A stretch of DNA of 28,739 nt. Source: Chara braunii (taxonomy: Eukaryota; Streptophyta; Charophyceae; Charales; Characeae). The notes beneath the pieces are model-generated. The model saw only the letters and a program-made list of their open reading frames with translations, made no database searches and was not told where the DNA came from. This document shows positions 9,540-19,169 of the stretch, piece by piece. A program made the position numbers and the translations under genes. The stretch covers positions 9,927,205 through 9,955,943 of the forward strand of contig BFEA01000002.1 in NCBI GenBank assembly GCA_003427395.1, given 5' to 3'. Each line of letters starts with the position of its first letter. Position 1 is the stretch's first letter.

Positions 9540-9960
9540 TTTCCTCTTTCTCGTTTTTCATCCTTTTCTCCGCTTTTCCCACCTTTTTCATACGCTCATT
9601 CCCCTTCTCTCTACTTCCATTTTCCTTTTTTCTTCACTTTTTTTTCAGGTTGTCTCTTTTCTTGTTTTTTTTTTTTGTCTTTCATTTGTCCTGCATTTCC
9701 CCACCTTGTTCTTGTTCCTTTCCTCCTTTTTTTCCCCCTTCTCCATATTTTCCACCCCTTCCTCTTCCTCCTGCTCTTTCCTTCTCCCTCTTCTTCTGCT
9801 GCGTCTCTTTCTCCTCCTCCTGCTGGTACTACTACTGCTCTTGCTGCTGCTGCTCGTAGTCTCCTCCCTCATCTTTTCCACTTTCTCCTCTTTCCTCCTC
9901 TCGCTTCCTCTTTCGCTCTGCCCGCTTCATCTGCTCCTCCTTGTGCTTGTTCCTCTGCTA
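9540..9960. repeat. Polypyrimidine tract
   Basis: C/T-dominated plus strand with runs of T in the left half and CTG/CTC trinucleotides in the right half. The open frames encode only Phe/Leu/Ser/Pro low-complexity peptides, which is expected from composition. Confidence 0.7.
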
Positions 9961-9964
9961 TTGC

Positions 9965-10515
9965 TCCTCCCCCTCCTCGTCCTTCATCCTCCTCTGGCAC
10001 CCTGCAAGCACACCCTGCAAGCACTGTCCAATCTTGAACCTAGCATGTCTGCAACTTAACTTGGTCCCTGTGTATGTCCTGTCCTACTTGCTCTTCTGCT
10101 CTACCCTCTTCCCCTCCTCCTCCTTGTACTACTTTTGCTGCCCTTCCACCTCCTCCTCTTCCTTGTCCTTCATCCTCCTCTATGCCAGTGGCACCTCATC
10201 AGGGTTTCGTCGAATCTAACTCGGTCACTGTGTATGTCCTCCTCTCCTGCTCCTCCTGCTCTTTCCTCTTCCTCTCCTCCTCCGTGTACTACTGTTGCTG
10301 CTCTTCCAGCTTCTCCTCTTCCTTGTCCTTCATCCTTCTCGATGCAAGTGGCACCTCATCACGGTTTTGTCGAATCTTGAACTTAGCCTATCTTCGACTT
10401 ATCTCGGTCATTCTGCATGTCCTTTTCGTCTCTCTGCTGCTCCTCACACTTCTCCTGCTGCTGCTACTACCGCTCCTACTCCTTGTCTTCCACCCTCCTC
10501 AACGTCATTGGCACC
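9965..10515. repeat. Minisatellite with units of about 155-190 bp
   Basis: About four related units share a C/T-rich half and a more complex half. CCTTCATCCTYCT begins at about 9979, 10167 and 10326, with a weaker copy near 10485. The complex half contains TCGAATCT and TCGGTCACTGTGTATGTCC or variants. Conservation of the complex half shows duplication of whole units rather than simple composition. Confidence 0.7.
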
Positions 10516-10525
10516 CTGAGAGGGC

Positions 10526-10674
10526 TTTAAACCACCAGTACATCCGAAAAAGGAGACTCGGCCTCTCTTGCAAAATAGGAGGCCATGAACTGCCACCCGC
10601 TGATTCATTTTATTGACGGTCCATGACCTCGGACAGGCTCAATCTGTTTTTTCCGGATGTACTGGTGGTTTAAA
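10526..10674. mobile_element. Short TTAA-family inverted-repeat element (MITE), 149 bp
   Basis: This is the cleanest member of the family. The left end TTTAAACCACCAGTACATCC is matched exactly by the reverse complement of the right end (10654-10674), and similarity continues into an A-run. TTAA is present at both ends (10527-10530, 10670-10673), as expected for a transposon making TTAA target duplications. It has no coding capacity, so it must have been moved by an enzyme encoded elsewhere. PiggyBac and Kolobok both use TTAA; the sequence does not decide between them. Confidence 0.8.
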
Positions 10675-10876
10675 GGCACCAGTACCACCACCGGGCAAAC
10701 TTTTGCGACGGATTTGTCCACCGTGGGATCTTCAGATGAACAGCGCTACCAGACCAAAATGGCTCGCAACGCCAGCCAAAACAAAATGGAAACACGCTGG
10801 TGGCGGTTCGTTTTTACCTGGTCCGCAGTGGAAATCCACTGCCAGGAAACGATCCTCAGAAGTACTGGCGACTTGA
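10670..10876. mobile_element. TTAA-family element, degenerate, abutting the previous one
   Basis: It starts at the same TTAA that ends the preceding element. The left end is AAAGGCACCAGTACC; the right end, reverse-complemented, is TCAAGTCGCCAGTACTT, so the right TTAA has decayed to TTGA. Non-coding. Confidence 0.55.
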
Positions 10877-13305
10877 GACCAATTACTTCATCAAATCCTG
10901 AACGTCGCCTATGTAAGACTTCCGAGCGTGCCCGACCCAGCTAGGAGTTATGCTTGGAAAGCACTTGCTCGGGTGCCTAGTGCGCCAACTTATCACCCAG
11001 ATAAAATCACCTACCGGTAGGCATTTGCTCTCTGAGCACCCGTTTGCTGCCATACCACAACAAAGAGGTGCTAGGAAAGGTAACCTATGGGATCCTGGTA
11101 TTTGCTGTCGCAGCACTCTCCTTGGGGAATCTACAAAAGAGGTGAAACCCTCCTTCCAGGATCTGAACTCCGAACTTGTTCATTGACAGCCATGTTTGAG
11201 TACAGCATTCATCCCTCGGGAAGAACCGACCAGGACTCGCATTTGTTTTTTTTTGATTCCTTTTCTCAAATCCTGTGAAAGAATCCAAAGAACCGTATCG
11301 GCTCTGTGGCCAAAGACGGAACTATACGCAGCACCCATGAGATTAAATCACAGAATAGGACTGGCGCAGCTGGAAATGCCCTACCTTATTCTCTGAACTC
11401 AATGCCCTGGCAGCACCAGGGTACATGAACCGGAACAGAGTTTGTATATGTTGATGATGATGAGGTGTTATATTCCGCGGAAGAAAGTGGCTTGCTGACT
11501 TGTAAACGTGTTTCATCATGGTTTTTCAGCAAGTTCTTGGAGATGATTCCTGACGACTATCCTCCAACTGAACCGTCAACCATGTCGGTAGGCTACCTCC
11601 CTAATAATTTCGGTAGCTAACTTTCTAATACCTTTCTAATAGTATGACCTCCCATAGTTCTCTGAAATCCGACCCTCTCTTGGAGCAAGCTTACTCAGTG
11701 TACCAAGCAGGGGCTGTGCGGATCACGATCGTACCACCAGAAAGGAGGGGAAAGAAACACAACAAAGAAGTAAATTGTGTGAAATACGCTGCCCGCGCAG
11801 CACCGGTACAATGCAAACACAAATCTGTTCTGCACCGATACAAACTACCGCAGAAAGAGATGTGAGGAATGAGCCCTCACGGGGCCCTATCAGACATCAC
11901 ATGTTCTGGGCAGAGGCCCCGAGCAGCCGAGTACCCGCCCTAAGTGAAGGCGGGCCTGTATATTCATCAGAGGCCAAAATTCGACACTTTCATATGTGGG
12001 TATTCAGGCTCTTGTAGCACGCCAGTTGGTTGAGTGGGCGCGTGAGCCTCCCTAAGCAGCGTCGTACAGTTGGCCCAGGCCTTGGCAGTTGCGCCTGGGC
12101 ACATACACACAAAGCAGGGCCGATACATCATGAAGCGGCCACCGGCCCATGCAAAAGCAGTACTGTCAACGCACCTTCGCCGGGGTCCTGCACAAATGCA
12201 GCAACCGGCCCAAGTCCGGAGACTCAGGCCGTGCCCAACTGTAAAGGGCCCAGGCGCTCAACTGTAGTCTCGGGCCTGGGCGCAGGGACTGAGGCCCAAC
12301 CGGAAGCTACTGAATGCTTCCAGCCAGGCCACACGCAGCATCCAGGAGGCTGCCACTTCCATATAGGAAGTGAGGCATCCCAGGCCAGGCATTCTGGCCC
12401 GCGTAGGCATCGCGGTCACGCTGCTGCGCTGCGGCCAGAGCGCTGGCGGGGTGCTTTGAGGTGAAGTGGGGCGCTGCAGGGCAGCGGTGTGCAGGCAGCC
12501 ATAGCCGGGCTGCTGGGCGCTAGGGGGCGATCTGGTGGTCTTCAAGGAAGGAGGCGAGTGTGTGGGGTCTCAAGGCTTGATGAGGGTGACGAGATACGTA
12601 CCTGGTGCATGAAGAGAGGTCGGCTATGGTGTTGACATCATGTACATTGGTCTTCGAGAGTCGAAGTGAGCCTGTTGTGTGAACACAGCTGTAGGTAGGA
12701 TAGTCGAGTAGAGTAGGCTGGGCGCTGGGCGCCAGACAGAGAGGAGCAACTTTGGATACTGTGTTGGTGTGGCCTGCGGGCTTGAACATTGGCTCATTAC
12801 TTCATTATATTGCTCTATTTGGATGGATTCTCGGTGCAATTGTGCTGTCTGTTTGAACACGACTACTCAGACATCTGTGTGATTTCGCAACTTGGTTTTC
12901 TGTATATCGTTCACACTCATATTCCTTGCAGAGAGCACAACCACATGTAAATTACACAGTTCAGAATATATGAATCATTGGGAGTACAACAGATGTCCTC
13001 ACCATAAAAATAGGGACAAAAAAATACAGCATGGCAGGGTAGCCAGGCTGGTGTTATAAAACCCCTCTCCCTAGTTTTTGCCTGTTTGATGTGAGGGCAC
13101 TGGACCTGGTTCCTGGCATTTGGAATACGGTGTTCAATTAAAGGGGGGGGGAAGAACGCACGGTGACAAGGACTCTATAATTTTCTGAAAACAGCAACAG
13201 AAAAACGAGAAGTGTGAAACCACACCCGATCTGACTCAGTGTGCCTTGCAATGCGGAATGAATAGAAATGTAGATCACTATTCGACTTATGGTTTTAAAA
13301 AGATG

Positions 13306-13309
<4 letters not shown>
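10877..13309. other. Long non-coding stretch, no gene recognised
   Basis: The part at about 12020-12560 is GC-rich and includes GGCCCAGGC-like words; the rest is average composition. Short open frames exist on both strands but none shows a recognisable domain or convincing conservation. It may hold old, unrecognisable transposon DNA. Confidence 0.4.
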
Positions 13310-13310
<1 letters not shown>

Positions 13311-13373
<63 letters not shown>

Positions 13374-13437
13374 NNNNNNNNNNNNNNNNNNNNNNNNNNN
13401 NNNNNNNNNNNNNNNNNNNNNNNNNNNNNNNNNNNNN
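13311..13437. repeat. CT microsatellite running into an assembly gap
   Basis: A pure CT dinucleotide run of at least 63 bases ends in 64 N at 13374-13437. The true length of the repeat is unknown. Frames that cross it are not interpretable. Confidence 0.95.
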
Positions 13438-13694
13438 CAACCCTCCAGGGGCCCTGTGTAAACCAAAAAATATGGTTACAGAGTGCAGAGGAGCAGCACC
13501 CACCAGAGTGGTCTTCAGAGAGCTACAGACTGCAGACCTCTTCCTTGACAATCATGTTCCTATTTTTCCCTAGTGCGATGTAAGCAGACCTCCCTTAGAG
13601 CCCACTTCTCCGGACTCAATCCGTAGGTCACGCCAGGGTCCCCGCCAGCCGTGGGCTGGTCGGCCTACCCGCCGTCAGGCTGGTCACTGGCAAT

Positions 13695-13842
13695 GCGCAA
13701 AATTTTGAGTGCACCAACTTTGGCAATTACTCGCACTCGATATTTTTTATGCGCAAAATTTTAAGTGCACCAACTTTGGCAACTTCACTCCAAGAGAAGT
13801 GGGCGTTTAAGTCAGAGCAAAATTTTGAGTGCACCAAGTTTT
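13695..13842. repeat. Three spaced copies of a short repeat
   Basis: A unit containing GCAAAATTTTGAGTGCACCA occurs at 13695, 13751 (with TTTTAAG) and 13815. The first two continue into ACTTTGGCAA. A related sequence on the minus strand lies near 24372-24396 (CCAACTTTGGCAATTTTTTG), inside a TTAA-family element. Confidence 0.6.
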
Positions 13843-14070
13843 CCTCAGACAGGGTCACACAACAGCTATGCAAGGATAAGGTCAGATGCATCGCTGTCAG
13901 AGCCCTGCAGGCTTCAGAGGAGGAGCTTGGAGGGCTGGACATGGAAGCCATGGCTGCCAACCTTTTGTAGGACTGAAGGAGAGGAAGAGAGAGAGACACT
14001 CTGGCTCGCCGCCAAGTCTTGCACCTGCAATGCGGGGCAGCGGTCAACGAGTCTTCTGGTTCCACAATTT

Positions 14071-14183
14071 CTGCTGTCTCCACCCGAATAGAACAATGCC
14101 CAGTAAATATTGTCGTATCTGGACTGAAGTTGCACCAAGTACAGCTATAATGATCGGGCGTTCTATTTGAGTTAAGACCGTAG
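14071..14183. mobile_element. Foldback MITE, 113 bp (copy 1)
   Basis: The left end CTGCTGTCTCCACCCGAATA and the reverse complement of the right end, CTACGGTCTTAACTCAAATA, form imperfect inverted repeats. The interior is also partly self-complementary. The core ATCTGGACTGAAGTTGCACC is shared with copies at 21831-21944 and 22442-22553. Non-coding. Confidence 0.6.
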
Positions 14184-14339
14184 ACTGAGAGCTGCAGTGG
14201 TACATAGAGCAAAAGATACAATGCCCAGTATACAACTGCATTGATATGCAGAGCAGCAGACACAACAACTGAAGGGAATAGCAAGAGAGCGACTTCCTCT
14301 AGGCCCAACCTAGAGAGCCCTGGTCTACTGCCTTAGCGG

Positions 14340-14517
14340 TTAAACCACTAGTACACGGGCCCAGCCTTGCGGAAAGTTTTTGTCGCCACAAGCAAAACTT
14401 GGAGGGCACGCGCTGCATGGGGCGCCGTTAAAAAACACAAAATAAGCGGCCTCCGAAGCGGGTGTGGATTCCACGCTGACACCCCCGGGCCCTATGTATG
14501 GTGTACTGGTGCTTTAA
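14340..14517. mobile_element. Short TTAA-family element (MITE), 178 bp
   Basis: Ends are TTAAACCACTAGTACAC on the left and TTAAAGCACCAGTACAC as the reverse complement of the right. TTAA occurs at both borders (14340-14343, 14514-14517). The interior starts GGGCCCAGCCTTGCGG, similar to the CAGCCCCAGCCTTGCAG of the next element and of 20041-20221, so these form a subfamily. Confidence 0.75.
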
Positions 14518-14877
14518 AGAACAAGTACACAGCCCCAGCCTTGCAGTCCAAAACTTGTCGCCATAAGAAAACAAGGCCGAAACATCAAACGCTGGGTCCA
14601 CCGTTGACGAATTCCATCGACGGCCGCATTTTCGTTTCGCGCCTCCAGAATTTGAGGTGTCAGACCAGCGTCCCAGTTAGTACACAGCCCCAGCCTTGCA
14701 GTCCACACAGCCCCAGCCTTGCAGTCCAAAACTTGTCGCCACAAGAAAACAAGGCCGAAACATCAAACGCTGGGTCCACCGTTGACGAATTCAATCGACG
14801 GCCGCATTTTCGTTTCGCGCCTCCAGAATTTGAGGTGTCAGACCAGCGTCCCAGTTCCCCATGTACTGGTGCTTTAA
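14514..14877. mobile_element. TTAA-family element with internal duplication, 364 bp
   Basis: It shares its left TTAA with the preceding element and ends at 14874-14877 (TGTACTGGTGCTTTAA). Inside, a segment of about 155 bp (14525-14679) is repeated at 14680-14860, and the second copy begins with a further small duplication of the ACACAGCCCCAGCCTTGCAG portion. Without the duplications its length would be close to the 180 bp of its relatives. Non-coding. Confidence 0.7.
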
Positions 14878-15107
14878 GGCAGAGATAGGTCAATGAGCAT
14901 GTAAGAAAAGCAAACAAAATGGGGAGAGCGAGGCCAAGCACTGCAGATGCACTTGACAAGAGGAGGCACTCCGTACGGCTCAGAAAGGGTGCAGCCATCA
15001 CCATTCAGAAGAACCCGACCAGGATTGTTGGTAGATGCAAGCTGCCTGCTTGATCTCTTGCTCAAGCCCTCTACTTCGGGTTAAGAAAACAAAAGCGGAA
15101 CCCAAGT

Positions 15108-15219
15108 CCACCCCTCTGGTCTTTTTCTGCTACCCTAGCTCCCATGAAGTCTAATCCTGCAAGCCACCCCTCTGGTCTTTTTCTGCTACCCTAGCTCCCA
15201 TGAAGTCTAATCCTGCAAG
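15108..15219. repeat. Perfect tandem duplication, 2 x 56 bp
   Basis: The segment starting CCACCCCTCTGGTC and ending AATCCTGCAAG occurs twice head to tail (15108-15163, 15164-15219) with no visible difference. This indicates a recent duplication or an assembly artefact. Confidence 0.9.
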
Positions 15220-15469
15220 CCCAGAAAAGTCTAAAAAGGCCTTTCCAGCTACTAAGGACTACCTTCTTCACGTGGACAAAACACTCAGAAGCTTTATCAA
15301 ACTAAATCTTTGTTTAGAGCTATCGGGCAGTCGTATTGGGGAATTATGTTCGAGGAGGAGGCCAAAGCTATCGTTAACGCAGCCATGACGACTTGAACAA
15401 ATATGTATTGTACTCTGCGACCATATATAGGACCTCTCTCCACTGCAAATCACAGTTAAATGTATTTGA

Positions 15470-15799
15470 CAAATTCATAATCTTTGATCCGTCCAAATGT
15501 ATTTGGAGCATATGCAGTCCAGATTCATGTTGAATGTTGAGCAATGAAGCAAGGCTTCTGTCAAAGAGAACTGCCTGGTGAATGGTGGGCCGAAGGGCGA
15601 AAAGGACAAGAAACAGGATGCTGTGACACACTGTGTGCAAATTCATAATCTTTGATCGGTCTAAATGTATTTGGCCCATACGCAGTCCAGATTCATGTCG
15701 AATGTTGAGCAGTGAAGCGAGGCTTCTAGACACAGAAAACTGCCCGGTGAATGGTGGGCAGAAGGGCGAAAAGGACAAGAAACGGGATGCTGTGACGGA
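15470..15799. repeat. Tandem duplication, 2 x about 165 bp
   Basis: Units start at 15470 and 15638 with CAAATTCATAATCTTTGATC and are highly similar through GGATGCTGTGAC. On the minus strand both contain a version of the dispersed 84-bp repeat seen at 3331 and 5971. The similarity of minus-strand peptides such as SLASLLNIRHESGL and SLASLLNIQHESGL reflects this duplication. Confidence 0.85.
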
Positions 15800-16264
15800 C
15801 TGTTCCATCGGTAGTTTCACCCATACATAATGCAGCATTGCAAAACAAAAACAGCCCAAAAATTTTTTATTTTTATTTTTGAAGGCGGCGTCCTCCTGTG
15901 CTCGGAGAGAGGACCCCGAATCTGCAATAAAATTCTGGTTTGGGGAGGGGACGGTTGTCTGGGTGTGAGGGAGGGGGGGGGTTGTTTCTGGGTGTTGGGG
16001 ACTCTGCATGTATGTTGCCCGCTGTTTGCTGCAGGTGTGATATCAAGTACATACTGGGATGGGAGAGACTATGGCGAGACGGGAGGGAGGGAGGGATGGC
16101 GAGATNCTATGGCGAGGTGTGGATATGGGAGGGAGGGAGGGATAGCAAGATGGCGAGGGAGGGAGGACTCCAGGGGAGTATGGCAAGATGTGGAGATGGG
16201 ACGGACTATGGTGAGATGGGAGGAAGGGAGGAATGGCGAGATGGCAAGGGAGGGAGGGACTATG

Positions 16265-16725
16265 GTGAGATGGGAGGGAGGGAGGGATGTACTATGGAAG
16301 ATGAGGGGGGGGCGGAGGAGGAGAGAAGTACAAGAAGTAACAGAAGGGAGGAAGAAGAGGAAGAAGAAGATGGCGGCGGCGGCAGGGCGGGATGGTATGG
16401 CGGCGGGCTGTGGCGGCGGTCGAAGAAGACGAAGAAGAAGACGAAGAGGAAGACGAAGACAAAGAGGAAGACGAAGACAAAAAGGAAGACGAAGACGAAG
16501 AGGAGGAAGAAAACGAAGAGGAGGAAGAAAACGAAGAGGAGGACGTGAGATGGGAGGGAGGGAGGGATGTACTATGGAAGATGAGGGGGGGGCGGAGGAG
16601 GAGAGAAGTACAAGAAGTAACAGAAGGGAGGAAGAAGAGGAAGAAGAAGATGGCGGCGGCGGCAGGGCGGTATGGTATGGCGGCGGGCTGTGGCGGCGGT
16701 CGAAGAAGACGAAGAAGAAGACGAG
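16265..16725. repeat. 181-bp segment duplicated within the purine tract
   Basis: 16265-16445 and 16545-16725 differ by very few bases (for example G or T in GCGGKATGG at 16391/16671). The unit includes non-repetitive landmarks (TGTACTATGGAAGATGAG, AGTACAAGAAGTAACAGAAG), so this is a true segmental duplication with an offset of 280 bp. Confidence 0.9.
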
Positions 16726-17376
16726 GAGGAGGAAGAAGAAGAGGAAGAAGAAGAGGAAGAAGAAGAGGAAGAAGAAGAGGAAGAAGAGGAGGAGCAGGAG
16801 GAGGAGGAGGAGGAGGAGGAGGAGGAAGGAGGAGGAGGAAGAAGAAGAGGAAGAAGAAGAGGAAGAGGAAGAAGAGGAGGAAGAAGAAGAGGAAGAAGAG
16901 GAAGAAGAAGTGGACGAAGAAGAGGATGAAGAAGAAGAAGAAGAAGAAGAAGAAGAAGAAGAAGAAGAAGAAGAAGAAGAAGAAGAAGAAGAAGAAGACG
17001 GCGAAGAAGAAGAAGACGGCGAAGACGGCGGCGGAGAAGAAGAAGAAGAAGAGGAAGAGGAAGAGGAAGAAGAAGAAGAAGAAGAAGAAGAAGAAGAAGA
17101 AGAAGGAGGAGAAGGAGGAGGAGGAGAAGGAGGAGGAGGAGGAGAAGCAGAAGGAGGAGAAGCAGGAGGAGGAGAAGGAGGAGGAGGAGAAGAAGAAGAA
17201 GAAGAAGAAGAAGAAGAACACGACGACGACGACGAAGACGACGACGACGATGAAGAAGAAGACGAAGAAGAAGACGCCGACGACGAAGAAGAAGACGCCG
17301 ACGAAGAAGAAGATGCCGACGAAGACAAAGAAAAGAAGAAGAAGAAGAAGAAGAAGAAGAAGAAGAAGAAGAAGAA

Positions 17377-17377
<1 letters not shown>

Positions 17378-17408
<31 letters not shown>

Positions 17409-17449
17409 CGATGAGCGGAGCAGTTTTTTTTTTTTTTTTTGAAGAAGAA

Positions 17450-17496
<47 letters not shown>

Positions 17497-17530
17497 CGAT
17501 GAGCGGAGCAGTTTTCTTTTTTTTTTCCTT
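17378..17530. repeat. Duplicated GAT-repeat plus poly-T module
   Basis: An ATG/GAT run ending GACGATGAGCGGAGCAG followed by a T run occurs twice (about 17378-17440 and 17450-17530). The T runs are the only pyrimidine blocks in the surrounding purine tract. Confidence 0.8.
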
Positions 17531-17923
17531 ACCTGTCGTTTATCTCGCGACCTATCGCTAACGAATGTAGAAAAAAAGAAGAAAAATAAGATAGTCAGAA
17601 GAGGACGAGGAGGAGAGAAGAATAAGAAGAAGAAGATGAGGGGGAGGAAGTATAAGAAGAAGAAGAAGAAGAAGAAGATGAGAGGGGGAGGAGGAGGAGG
17701 AGAGAAAAAGAAGTAGAAAAACGAGCGGAGGAGGAGGAGGAGGGAAGAAGAACTAGCCGGGTTGTCGGCAGGCAGGAGCACCGCGATCGACGACGCTGGT
17801 GACGGGCGACGGGCGACTCGACGACGACGGGCGAATGAAGCTCCCAAGCGATGGCGACGAGCAGCAGCTACTTCGACGACGGGCGACTCGACGACTAACG
17901 CAGGCGGCTGGAGCAGGTATCAA

Positions 17924-18050
17924 GGCCCCGTTTAGACAGCCAATGCAGGCCGCCCCAGCCAGTCGCTTGTTCAAACGGGGCCTCCGTTTTCCCTCCAAAA
18001 ACGAATGGCCCTCTGGTCGTCGATCATGGATGATCGACGGCCAGAGGGTC
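17924..18050. repeat. Two adjacent inverted repeats
   Basis: At 17924-17982, GGCCCCGTTT is matched by AAACGGGGCC, giving 10-bp arms around 39 bases. At 18007-18050, 21-bp arms with two mismatches are separated by only two bases; the right arm includes ATGATCGACGGCCAGAGGG. The second would form a tight hairpin. The first resembles the ends of a small inverted-repeat transposon. No coding capacity. Confidence 0.75.
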
Positions 18051-18386
18051 GTCCCAAAATCAAAAAAAAAGAAAACAAGCCTCACGGGCCCGACGCGCCG
18101 TTTTCTCGGCGTGGTTGGACCCGGTAGGCCTTGGGGATGGGAAATCTTGCCGATTCGAGGTCGGAACCCCCCCACCAACAAGGTGTGCTTGGGGGGGCCG
18201 GCCCCCAACCAGGCCGCCTGCCCGACCAGGCCGCCCGGGACCTCCCCCGGGCAGGCGCTGGTCAGTCGGGCGGCCCCGGATCCGTACGCAGCTTTGCCCC
18301 ACTATGTCTCACTTTGTCCCAAAGACCATCTCGCAACTCTTTTTTTTTTAATAAAATAGAACTTTAGGGTTCTGGCTCCTTTTCCA
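18051..18386. other. Non-coding region
   Basis: A GC-rich part (18090-18300) is followed by a T run and ATAAAATAG near 18340-18360. No gene or known element was recognised. Confidence 0.45.
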
Positions 18387-18472
18387 TTCTGGGGAGCATC
18401 AGTCCAGTTCCTATTGAATTACAATGAGTTTCTGGGGAGCATCAGTCCAGTTCCTATTGAATTACAATGAGT
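18387..18472. repeat. Perfect tandem duplication, 2 x 43 bp
   Basis: The unit begins TTCTGGGGAGCATCAGTCC and ends AATTACAATGAGT; copies are at 18387-18429 and 18430-18472. Confidence 0.9.
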
Positions 18473-19169
18473 ACTCTACTACTCACACACGCCTTCCCCC
18501 TTATGGTGTGAAGGCCCAAAGGACGACATTGATTACTTCCTCCTCGCAGGAAGGATGTACCGCCCTTCACCCCTGCCTAAGTTAGCCTAAGCTACCTTGC
18601 TCCTCGTCTTATCTGCTAGCCTTTCCTAGCCTTTGTTTGGAAAATAAATCCTTCCCTGATTGGGATCCTACCAGCCTGTTCCTCTCAGTACTTTGATTGT
18701 CGGATTGGCCTTCCTTACTAAAACTGCTGATTGGTCCCTTTACGATGGACTTTACTCAAAGCCTATCCCCCTAACCGTCCCGTTTGTTGAGTCTTTATTG
18801 GATACGGGCTAATGGGTTTTAGTGTTTGTTTACTGGTATTGTTTGATTTTTTAACCTTCGCTGGGTTGTGGACTGTCTAGTGGTGTTTGTGGGAGGTAAA
18901 GTGTTAAACCCTAAACCCTAGTCCCTCTCTCACTCTCCATTCTGGCCTTCATTTTTCCTTCGTTTGATGATCAACTTTTCTAATTGGACTCTTTCATTTT
19001 GAAATATCCCTCCCTATTCTGCTAGATGCTTCCCAACTTTTCAATGGGAATTTGTGTTTCCTTCTACCCTGAGTGCGACCATGGAGTGCTCTCCTCCCTG
19101 GTTTGGGTTTTTCGTGTCTGGCTTATCCTTCCTTTCTTTCTTTTTAGGATGCATTCTTTGGCGATTTTC
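18473..19169. other. Non-coding region, possible 3' UTR of the LINE
   Basis: This lies downstream of the minus-strand LINE reading frame and may include its 3' untranslated region, but no tail was located. A short telomere-like TAAACCCTAAACCCTAG is at 18905-18921. Confidence 0.4.
18905..18921. repeat. Short telomeric motif
   Basis: Two and a half CCCTAAA units, too few to be a telomere. It has the same orientation as the block at 367-491. Confidence 0.7.

Larger units (their letters stand above)
15940..17755. repeat. Very long purine tract (GGA, GAA, GAC, GAT)
   Basis: The plus strand is overwhelmingly G and A for more than 1.4 kb. It begins with GGGA-type units (about 15960-16300), continues as GGA/GAA trinucleotides (about 16300-17215), then GAC/GAT (about 17217-17510) and GAA again. 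Two near-identical segments of about 181 bp begin at 16265 and 16545. Frames of nearly 600 or more codons on both strands encode only Glu, Lys, Arg, Asp, Gly or Ser, Phe, Pro runs. These exist because the period-3 repeat lacks stop codons, and they are not called as genes. A single N is at 16106. Confidence 0.95.

Noticed and set aside
9496-10616. Leu/Ser/Phe/Pro-rich open frames that look like membrane proteins
   Set aside because: Overlapping frames give the same impression because the DNA is C/T-rich. There is no consistent start, no domain, and the repeats explain the openness.
12030-12464. 144-codon plus-strand frame in GC-rich DNA
   Set aside because: No recognisable domain; openness is expected from GC-rich composition and no supporting signal was seen.
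12420-12620. Possible third copy of the LTR (CACGCTGCTG, GCCATAGC and TACCTGG words)
   Set aside because: Only short scattered words match; I could not see a collinear alignment with the LTRs at 22815 and 26746.
13138-13573. Open frames across the CT repeat
   Set aside because: They cross 64 unknown bases and consist of dinucleotide-encoded residues.
13727-14308. 193-codon minus-strand frame as a gene
   Set aside because: It overlaps the triple repeat at 13695-13842 and the foldback element at 14071-14183 and shows no domain.
15830-17847. Very long open frames of about 590-630 codons on both strands
   Set aside because: They follow directly from GAA/GGA/GAC trinucleotide repeats, which lack stop codons in several frames. 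Peptides are only Glu/Lys/Arg/Asp or Ser/Phe/Pro runs with no domain, and one frame crosses an N.
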